Part shown: piece after piece, positions 58,368-64,000 of the stretch
Numbering within the stretch: the first letter of the stretch is position 1
How the letters are laid out: each line of letters begins with the position of its first letter
Source of the DNA: Myroides phaeus
GTDB taxonomy: Bacteria > Bacteroidota > Bacteroidia > Flavobacteriales > Flavobacteriaceae
Length of the DNA stretch: 64,000 nucleotides
NCBI RefSeq assembly: GCF_900099675.1
Contig: NZ_FNDQ01000012.1
Coordinates: 30,486-94,485, forward strand
Direction: 5' to 3'
The notes under the pieces: model-generated
What the model saw: the letters and a program-made list of their open reading frames with translations, nothing else
What the model was told of the DNA's origin: nothing
The model's database searches: none
Program-made: the position numbers and the translations under genes

Positions 58368-60266
58368 ATGGTTACACCTCTTGAAATACTTCAAAAGTAT
58401 TGGCAATACGATAGCTTTCGTGAACCACAACAACAGATTATTGATTCTGTTCTGAAAGCAAATGACACTTTTGCTTTGTTACCAACTGGTGGTGGAAAAA
58501 GTATCTGCTTCCAAATTCCTGCACTTGTAATGCAGGGAACTTGCTTAGTTGTTTCTCCTTTAATTGCTTTGATTGAAGATCAAGTTAATAATCTAAACAA
58601 ACTCAACATAAAAGCTACTGCTATTATCGGTGGCACTCCAATGCATGAGATTGATGCTATCTTTGATAATTGTCTCTATGGTAATTACAAGTTCCTTTAT
58701 GTTTCTCCAGAGCGTTTACAACAAACCTGGATATTAGAAAGAATAGAAAAACTTAACATCAGCTTAATTGCAATTGATGAGGCACATTGTATTTCTCAAT
58801 GGGGACATGATTTTAGACCCTCTTATTTAGAATTAGGAAAACTACGAAACTTATTTCCAAACACGCCTATCATAGCATTAACAGCTTCTGCCAACCAAAA
58901 AGTAGTTGAGGATATTTGTACCAATCTACATTTAAAAGAACCTAAAGTTTTTACGAAAAGTTTTTATAGAGAAAACTTAATCTATGGTACATATAAAGTA
59001 GAAAATCAGATTAATATTGTTGATCGAATTCTACGCAAAAACCCTGCTCCGAGCATTATATATGTTAGAACAAGAAAAGAGGCTTTTTTCTTTGCACAAC
59101 GCTTAAATCAACTCAACTTTAGTGCTACCTATTTTCATGGTGGACTGACTATAAATGAGAAGAAAAAAAGAATGCAAGACTGGATAGAAGAAAAATGTCC
59201 TATCATGGTTGCAACAAATGCTTTTGGAATGGGAATAGACAAAAAGAATGTGAAAAATGTCATTCATATTCAAATTCCAGAAAATATTGAAAACTATTAC
59301 CAAGAGGCAGGACGTGCTGGTAGAGATGGTAACAAAGCTTTTGCAACACTCTTGTTTTCAGAACAAGAATTACAACAAAATACAGCGCAATTTAAAGATA
59401 GCTTATTCGACAAAGAATTTTTAAAATTACTCTATAGAAAGTTAAACAACTTTTTAGGAATAGCCTATGGCGAAGGATATAATAGTGTAAATAGTTTCAA
59501 TTTTAATCAGTTTTGCTTTCACAATAAATTCCCTTACCGCAAAGCGTACAATGCTTTACAATTTTTAGACAGACAAGGAGTTATACGTTTAAGTCAGAAT
59601 ACAGGAAATAAAACTAAACTAATATTCACAGCTTCAAGTAGTGATATTTTAGACTTCTCTTATGATAGTGAAATGTATGAAAATATTTTATTGTTTATTC
59701 TTAGAACTTACCCCGGTATTTACGAATACGAAACAGATATAAATATTGATCTTATTTCTCAACATACAGAAGAAACCCAAGAAGACATAATTAAATGTCT
59801 TCAAGAATGTCAACAACAAGAACTATGTAGATTTACTCCTGAAGAGAATGATATTACAGTTATTTTCAACGAAGCATGGGAAGAAGATCGAGCACTATAT
59901 AGAACTTTTACGCATTTAAAAAATTACAATGAACAAAAAATAAAACAATACAACGCTCTATTGTTTTATATTCAAAATGAAGATATTTGCAAAAACAGAA
60001 TTCTTTTAAAATATTTTGATGAAGAATCTGATAAAGATTGTGGTACTTGCTCTACTTGTATGACAAAGAGATTAAGCCTTACTACAAAAGATAAAGCAGC
60101 TGTAACAGCAGAAATTTACAAGCTCTTACAAGAAAAACCCTTAAGCATAAAAGACATTGACTTGTTAAATCAATTTACAAAAGATGAAATCTTATATACT
60201 ATTCAAGTTTTACTTGAAGAAAATAAAATAAAACCAAACGATAAAAATCAATATCAAATAATATGA
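58368..60266 (+). CDS. recQ: RecQ family ATP-dependent DNA helicase
   Basis: A 3'-5' DNA helicase of 632 residues acting in recombination and fork repair. Motif I is TGGGKS (40-45), motif II is IDEAHCISQWGHDFRP near 136-151, motif III is LTASA and motif VI is QEAGRAGRDG. The zinc module shows the Cys residues in ICKNRILLKYFDEESDKDC and GTCSTC. The C-terminus has a winged-helix-like region but no HRDC domain. It overlaps fmt by 4 bp. Many Flavobacteriia carry two or three RecQ paralogues. Confidence 0.93.
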   Translation: MVTPLEILQKYWQYDSFREPQQQIIDSVLKANDTFALLPTGGGKSICFQIPALVMQGTCLVVSPLIALIEDQVNNLNKLNIKATAIIGGTPMHEIDAIFDNCLYGNYKFLYVSPERLQQTWILERIEKLNISLIAIDEAHCISQWGHDFRPSYLELGKLRNLFPNTPIIALTASANQKVVEDICTNLHLKEPKVFTKSFYRENLIYGTYKVENQINIVDRILRKNPAPSIIYVRTRKEAFFFAQRLNQLNFSATYFHGGLTINEKKKRMQDWIEEKCPIMVATNAFGMGIDKKNVKNVIHIQIPENIENYYQEAGRAGRDGNKAFATLLFSEQELQQNTAQFKDSLFDKEFLKLLYRKLNNFLGIAYGEGYNSVNSFNFNQFCFHNKFPYRKAYNALQFLDRQGVIRLSQNTGNKTKLIFTASSSDILDFSYDSEMYENILLFILRTYPGIYEYETDINIDLISQHTEETQEDIIKCLQECQQQELCRFTPEENDITVIFNEAWEEDRALYRTFTHLKNYNEQKIKQYNALLFYIQNEDICKNRILLKYFDEESDKDCGTCSTCMTKRLSLTTKDKAAVTAEIYKLLQEKPLSIKDIDLLNQFTKDEILYTIQVLLEENKIKPNDKNQYQII

Positions 60267-61207
60267 AAGACTTACGTATCATTTTTATGGGAACACCTGA
60301 CTTTGCAGTTGGAATCCTTGATGCTATGTATCAAAATAATTACAATATAGTAGCAGTAATTACTGCACCTGATAGGCCAGCAGGTAGAGGTCAAAAATTA
60401 AAATACTCAGCTGTTAAAGAATATGCTCTTGAAAAAAGCTTACCTATTCTTCAGCCTACAAACCTAAAAGATGAAGCTTTTTTAGAAGAGCTTAAAAGCT
60501 ACAATGCTAATTTGAATGTGGTTGTTGCTTTTAGAATGTTACCAGAAGTAGTTTGGAAAATGCCCGAATTAGGAACCTTTAACTTACACGCTTCTTTGTT
60601 ACCTGATTACAGAGGTGCCGCACCTATCAATTGGGCGATTATCAATGGAGAAACAAAAACAGGTGTTTCAACTTTCTTTATTGACGAAAAAATAGATACT
60701 GGGGCTATTATCTTGAAAAAAGAGACTCCAATCAACGAAAACGAAAGTGCGGGTGAACTTCATGATAGGTTAATGGTTTTAGGAGCAGAAACAGTAATAG
60801 AAACACTTTCTTTAATAAAAAACGAAAAAGTTGTGACAACTACTCAACCTAAAGAGGAAACAAAAACAGCTTATAAACTAAATAAAGATAATACTAAAGT
60901 TGACTTCTCTAAACCAGGTGCTGCTATTCACAATTTGATTCGAGGACTTAGTCCTTACCCTACTGCATGGTGTACAATAACAGACAATGGACAAGAGTGG
61001 AACGTCAAACTATATGAAACTTCTTTTGAGAAAGAAGTACACAATTTACCATTAGGTACAATTACTCATACAAAAAAAGAAATAAGAATAGCTATTGAAG
61101 ATGGTTTCATTAATATTCTTAGATTACAATTTCCAGGAAAGAAACCGATGAAAGCAAACGAATTGCTAAATGGAATCTCTTTCACAGAGGAAGCAAAAGT
61201 ACTTTAA
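60263..61207 (+). CDS. fmt: Methionyl-tRNA formyltransferase
   Basis: Formylates initiator Met-tRNA with 10-formyl-THF. The 314 residues start MKDLRIIFMGTPDFAVGIL. The catalytic Asn-His-Asp set is in FNLHASLLPDYRGAAPINWAI (Asn and His) and FFIDEKIDTGAII (Asp). The C-terminal tRNA-binding barrel carries IRGLSPYPTAWC. Its start overlaps the recQ stop codon (ATGA), an operon seen in other Flavobacteriia. def is not in the window. Confidence 0.96.
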   Translation: MKDLRIIFMGTPDFAVGILDAMYQNNYNIVAVITAPDRPAGRGQKLKYSAVKEYALEKSLPILQPTNLKDEAFLEELKSYNANLNVVVAFRMLPEVVWKMPELGTFNLHASLLPDYRGAAPINWAIINGETKTGVSTFFIDEKIDTGAIILKKETPINENESAGELHDRLMVLGAETVIETLSLIKNEKVVTTTQPKEETKTAYKLNKDNTKVDFSKPGAAIHNLIRGLSPYPTAWCTITDNGQEWNVKLYETSFEKEVHNLPLGTITHTKKEIRIAIEDGFINILRLQFPGKKPMKANELLNGISFTEEAKVL

Positions 61208-61324
61208 TGGTATAAAAATCAAGGTTTTAAAGTCAAAATACTCATAGCTTAAAAAAAACCTAATTAAAACTTTAACTTTTTCTGTTTTTTTGGGCAAAAC
61301 GCTTGTTTTATAAGAGAATAGCCC

Positions 61325-61332
61325 TAAATTTG
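61325..61332 (+). promoter_or_regulatory. -7 promoter box of the HU gene
   Basis: TAAATTTG with a TTG about 20 bp upstream, close to the full flavobacterial consensus. It gives a leader of about 35 nt. Confidence 0.7.
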
Positions 61333-61372
61333 TAAGAGGACGTTAATAAAGTTAACCATTAAAAAAATTATT

Positions 61373-61654
61373 ATGAACAAAACAGAATTAATTGACGCAA
61401 TTGCTAAAGATGCAGAAATCAGTAAAGTAGCAGCTAAAAAAGCATTAGAATCATTTTTATCAAACATCGAAACAACTTTAGCTAAAGGAGATAAAATTTC
61501 ATTAGTAGGTTTCGGTTCTTGGTCTGTAACTGATAGAGCGGCAAGAGAAGGTAGAAATCCTCAAACAGGTAAAACTATTAAAATTGCTGCTAAAAAAGTT
61601 GTAAAATTTAAAGCTGGTTCTGAATTAGAAAGTGCTGTAAATAAGAAAAAGTAA
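61373..61654 (+). CDS. HU family DNA-binding protein
   Basis: A 93-residue nucleoid protein with the HU/IHF fold. It starts MNKTELIDAIAKDAEISKVAAKKALESFL. The DNA-intercalating beta arm is GREGRNPQTGKTIKIAAKKVVKFKAG, with the conserved RNPxTG motif whose Pro bends DNA. No long C-terminal extension is present, so it is a plain HU subunit and probably a homodimer. It has its own promoter and terminator. Confidence 0.95.
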   Translation: MNKTELIDAIAKDAEISKVAAKKALESFLSNIETTLAKGDKISLVGFGSWSVTDRAAREGRNPQTGKTIKIAAKKVVKFKAGSELESAVNKKK

Positions 61655-61686
61655 GAATCAATAAAAACTACTTTTTTTAAAGATTT

Positions 61687-61724
61687 AAAAGACTTCATTT
61701 TTTATTAAGTGAGGTCTTTTTTTG
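61687..61724 (+). terminator. Hairpin terminator of the HU gene
   Basis: A stem of about 12 bp with G-U pairs (AAAAGACTTCATT / AGTGAGGTCTTTT) and a T run. Confidence 0.75.
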
Positions 61725-61757
61725 TATATTAGGCTATAAACAATACTTTTTTTCTAA

Positions 61758-62324
61758 ATGGCTAACAAAAAAAACATTTCTAAAGGTGATATCCTTATTT
61801 CTTTACCTTCAGGAAACTTGATCGATTTATCTTTCTCAAGATCACTAATCTTATTGGCAGACCACGAAGAATTAGGCTCTGTCGGATTTGTACTTAACAA
61901 ACCTATTGAAATAACTTTAAGCGATTTAATTCCTACAACGAATGCTCAATATACTATTTACGAAGGAGGGCCTGTAGAACAGGATAAAATATTCTGCATA
62001 CATAAAAGACCAGATATTATACCTAATTCTTTACATATAAACGATGAGTTATATTGGGGAGGCGATTTCGATACCATTTTAAACCTAGTAAACACGGGAG
62101 TACTCTCTAAAGATGATATACGGTTTTATTTAGGTTATACAGGATGGGATATTGACCAATTAGAAAATGAAATAGAAGACAACTATTGGATAACAATTGA
62201 CAAGTTTGAATATGATTTACTTTTAACTATTCCTTCTAAACAAGTATGGAAAAAAGCCATCAAATCGTTAGGTCAAGATTATACTATTTGGCTAAATGCA
62301 CCAGAAAATCCGAACTTCAATTAA
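61758..62324 (+). CDS. YqgE/AlgH family protein
   Basis: A 188-residue cytosolic protein of the YqgE/AlgH family (DUF179). Motifs are SLPSGNLIDLSFSRSLILLADHEELGSVGFVLNKP, the N-terminal signature, EGGPVEQDKIFCIHK, and LGYTGWDIDQLENEIEDNYW. AlgH was linked to alginate regulation in Pseudomonas, but the molecular function of the family is unproven. The last 4 bp overlap the convergent aminotransferase gene, and a bidirectional terminator lies inside the coding ends. Confidence 0.9.
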   Translation: MANKKNISKGDILISLPSGNLIDLSFSRSLILLADHEELGSVGFVLNKPIEITLSDLIPTTNAQYTIYEGGPVEQDKIFCIHKRPDIIPNSLHINDELYWGGDFDTILNLVNTGVLSKDDIRFYLGYTGWDIDQLENEIEDNYWITIDKFEYDLLLTIPSKQVWKKAIKSLGQDYTIWLNAPENPNFN

Positions 62325-62338
62325 AGAAGTCGGATTTT
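62305..62338. terminator. Bidirectional terminator inside two convergent gene ends
   Basis: AAAATCCGAACTTC pairs with GAAGTCGGATTTT (one bulge). The stop codons of both the YqgE and aminotransferase genes lie in its loop, so the stem is built from coding bases. Confidence 0.8.
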
Positions 62339-63163
62339 TGCATTTAATCTATTTAATAAATCTTTAGAAAGATCATTTTTAAATTCTTTCTTACGGTATT
62401 TAGTTACAGCTTGAATACCTATAATAACATTTGTCAAGAAAATCTCATCTGCTTTTTGTAATTCAAAAGGAGATATCGAAACCTCTTCTAAAGTATAATC
62501 AGGGTGTTTTTCAAGTAATTCTATTACTTGCTTACGCATGATTCCTTTTACACATCCATCACTTAAAGGAGGTGTTTTTACCACTTTATCTTTAACAACA
62601 AAAATATTAGCATTCAAAGCTTCTACAATATTTTTACTGTCATTCAATAAAAAACAGTTTTGATATCCATTCTCATCAGCAAAAATACTACCTGTAACAT
62701 TTATCAAACGATTATTTGTTTTAAGCGTAGATAGTAAATGTGCTGTTACATAAAAATCTTTGTACAACTCAACTTCGTATGCTGTTTCATCAAAGCTATA
62801 AACTGATTGATCTAAACACTCTGCAGTTGCGATATAACCAATTTTTCTATCTGTTGGTAAATATCTACCATTAGCATTACGATAAACATTAAAACGAACT
62901 CTAATAGCGTTTGAATCACTTTCTAAAGCTTGTGCTGTTTTAATAATTTCCTCTTGAAAATATTCCATTGTAAACTCCATTGGAATTGCCATTCTCAAAA
63001 TTCTCATTGAAGACATTAATCTAAAATAATGGTCTTCAACAAATAATACTTTATTATCTAATACTCTAACTGTTTCAAAAACAGCATCTCCATATAAAAA
63101 CCCTCTATTATTTTCTAATGATATCTCACTATTAGAAACAATTTTGCCGTTAACATTAATCAT
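62321..63163 (-). CDS. Class IV aminotransferase (PabC/BCAT-like)
   Basis: A 280-residue PLP enzyme of the branched-chain aminotransferase / aminodeoxychorismate lyase / D-amino acid aminotransferase family. The Schiff-base Lys is K148 in LLSTLKTNNRL. The N-terminal GDAVFETVRVLDNKVLFVEDH motif and the later GCVKGIMRKQVIELL phosphate-binding turn are family hallmarks. The short N-terminus favours the PabC (4-amino-4-deoxychorismate lyase) or D-amino-acid branch over the longer BCAT form, but motifs do not decide. It is convergent with yqgE and has a promoter box at 63193. Confidence 0.88.
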   Translation of the reverse strand: MINVNGKIVSNSEISLENNRGFLYGDAVFETVRVLDNKVLFVEDHYFRLMSSMRILRMAIPMEFTMEYFQEEIIKTAQALESDSNAIRVRFNVYRNANGRYLPTDRKIGYIATAECLDQSVYSFDETAYEVELYKDFYVTAHLLSTLKTNNRLINVTGSIFADENGYQNCFLLNDSKNIVEALNANIFVVKDKVVKTPPLSDGCVKGIMRKQVIELLEKHPDYTLEEVSISPFELQKADEIFLTNVIIGIQAVTKYRKKEFKNDLSKDLLNRLNAKIRLL

Positions 63164-63192
63164 ATTTCAATTATTCTGATTACTATTAACGG

Positions 63193-63200
63193 CAAATATA
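63193..63200 (-). promoter_or_regulatory. -7 promoter box of the aminotransferase gene
   Basis: TATATTTG on the minus strand, 30 bp before the ATG at 63163. Confidence 0.6.
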
Positions 63201-63217
63201 AGTTATATTTTATGGAA

Positions 63218-63610
63218 TTATGCAGATCCTAACACTTGTTTTAAATCCATTATCTGATTTTCCCACAGTTGTTTTGATTCATTTATTTCATCTGGCTCTG
63301 CAAAATCAGTAACAATTATTGTAACGTCTTTTGTTAGCTCATCTCTATTAATTCTTAACTCAAAGTAATATTCTGTATCTTTATCATCTTCATCCAGCCA
63401 TCTATATTTCACTCTCTCATCTGTCTTACGAGTAACAACACGAGCTTTTTCTTCAGAATCTCCCCAAATAAAAGTGTAGTATTCTCCTCTTGAGTTTACG
63501 TTATCAGCAAACCACTCGCTTAATCCAGATGGATCAGAAATATACTGAAACAATAACTGCGGAGAAGAATTTATCGGAAATTCAAGTTCGTATTTTTCTT
63601 TCATAGCCAT
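63218..63610 (-). CDS. START-like (SRPBCC) domain protein
   Basis: A 130-residue cytosolic protein of the START-like/AHSA1-type SRPBCC group. The pattern YELEFPINSSPQLLFQYISDPSGLSEWFADNVNSR is the N-terminal hallmark, and the C-terminal helix is NESKQLWENQIMDLKQVLG. An alternative start is the second Met (63604). Related proteins in Flavobacteriia are usually next to an aminotransferase like the one downstream here, so the pair may be co-expressed. Ligand and function unknown. Confidence 0.85.
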   Translation of the reverse strand: MAMKEKYELEFPINSSPQLLFQYISDPSGLSEWFADNVNSRGEYYTFIWGDSEEKARVVTRKTDERVKYRWLDEDDKDTEYYFELRINRDELTKDVTIIVTDFAEPDEINESKQLWENQIMDLKQVLGSA

Positions 63611-63683
63611 AGCTTTAATTTTTAATTTTTTCGAATATAGACATTTTTTTTAAATAAAAAAATATTTTTTTCTTACATCAGTA

Positions 63684-63714
63684 TTTGCATTGTATTAATT
63701 TTATTATATCTTTG
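63684..63714 (+). promoter_or_regulatory. Promoter of the tRNA-Met gene
   Basis: A complete flavobacterial promoter: TTTG at 63684-63687, a 19-bp spacer and TATCTTTG at 63707-63714. The tRNA starts 40 bp later. It is the best full consensus match in the window. Confidence 0.85.
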
Positions 63715-63753
63715 CACCCGCATTACAGAAGTAACAGTCAAGACCAAATTAAT

Positions 63754-63827
63754 GGCGAGGTAGCTCAGTTGGTTAGAGCGCAGGATTCATAACCCTGAGG
63801 TCACGGGTTCAACTCCCGTCTTCGCTA
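63754..63827 (+). tRNA. tRNA-Met (anticodon CAT)
   Basis: A 74-nt cloverleaf with acceptor GGCGAGG / CTTCGCT (63754-63760 and 63820-63826, two G-U pairs), a D arm with GCTCAGTTGGTTAGAGC and anticodon loop TTCATAA. The T arm reads ACGGGTTCAACTCCCGT. The CAT anticodon with this D arm and a paired acceptor end fits elongator Met rather than initiator, whose first pair is mismatched. The lysidine-type Ile tRNA is unlikely but not excluded. The 3' CCA is not encoded. Confidence 0.95.
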
Positions 63828-63833
63828 CAAGGT

Positions 63834-63870
63834 AAAAGGACATAATCTACAGATTATGTCCTTTTTTTTT
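63834..63870 (+). terminator. Hairpin terminator of the tRNA gene
   Basis: A 15-base arm AAAAGGACATAATCT and its complement, a tiny loop and nine or more T residues, 7 bp after the tRNA. Confidence 0.9.
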
Positions 63871-64000
63871 TACAGATGCTTATAAAGAATCAAACGAGAA
63901 AGCTGGGATCAGGTGCAAAAGTTGGGGACTAAGCAAAAAGTTTCGTCAATCTAAACAGGAAAAATGACTTATCTCTTACACCTCTATACATCATTCTAAA

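Overview
The window is chromosomal DNA from a low-GC member of the Bacteroidota, class Flavobacteriia. The evidence is the gene content (DUF3276/PUR protein, DUF1573 and DUF4290 proteins, DUF5686 outer-membrane protein, cyclophilin-FKBP fusion, ABC permease-M1 peptidase fusion, gene order nusB-DUF1573-yajC and zapA-6S RNA-rny). The flavobacterial -7 promoter box TAnnTTTG precedes about thirty transcription units, and purine-rich Shine-Dalgarno sites are essentially absent. My impression is Myroides or a close relative, but that is not proven here. The window opens inside meaB and closes just after a tRNA-Met gene. Most genes are ordinary housekeeping or envelope functions. I see no prophage, CRISPR array, intact insertion sequence, rRNA operon or large biosynthetic cluster.

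Layout. 1-13.2 kb: end of meaB, a MATE exporter with a small acidic protein, an outer-membrane protein, a polyphosphate kinase 2, a predicted beta-propeller protein, a TolC-HlyD-permease-permease efflux operon without its ATPase, an ABC-F protein and the NhaA antiporter. 13.2-14.0 kb: a gene-poor gap with a large palindromic element. 14.0-29.8 kb: lipA, gap, the nusB-DUF1573-yajC operon, an ABC exporter, a PUR-type protein, a fluoride riboswitch with its CLC-F antiporter, an FMN enzyme, EamA, MFS and SMR transporters, a PLP lyase, a PPIase fusion, trmD and rplS with a structured leader. 29.9-38.2 kb: an ABC transporter fused to an M1 peptidase plus its ATPase, a 51-residue membrane protein, a cysteine-synthase-like enzyme and oligopeptidase B.

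38.2-39.9 kb is the one clearly accessory-looking stretch. It is a 1-kb gene-free gap packed with tandem, direct and inverted repeats and an orphan promoter, and it is followed by a toxin-antitoxin pair. One of its elements is a diverged second copy of the palindrome at 13.5 kb. 40-51 kb: YbaB, a DUF4369 lipoprotein, a Crp/Fnr regulator, the cobT-cobS-cobC cobalamin operon, lipoproteins, an M23 peptidase, a coiled-coil protein with ZapA, a 6S-like RNA, ribonuclease Y and XerD. 51-64 kb: a porin-like protein, aroQ, a DUF5686 protein, DUF4290-murA (MurA carries Asp in place of the fosfomycin-target Cys), DUF493, a P-loop ATPase, recQ-fmt, an HU protein, YqgE, a class IV aminotransferase, a START-like protein and tRNA-Met.

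Functional links: meaB and cobTSC both point to use of adenosylcobalamin (methylmalonyl-CoA mutase). The fluoride riboswitch and CLC-F gene form a self-contained fluoride-resistance unit. NusB, YajC, TrmD, L19, 6S RNA, RNase Y, Fmt and tRNA-Met form the gene-expression core of the window. No single unmistakable new multi-gene system was found. The best leads are the two-copy palindromic element with its repeat-rich gap, the regulatory RNAs, and the ABC-M1 peptidase fusion.
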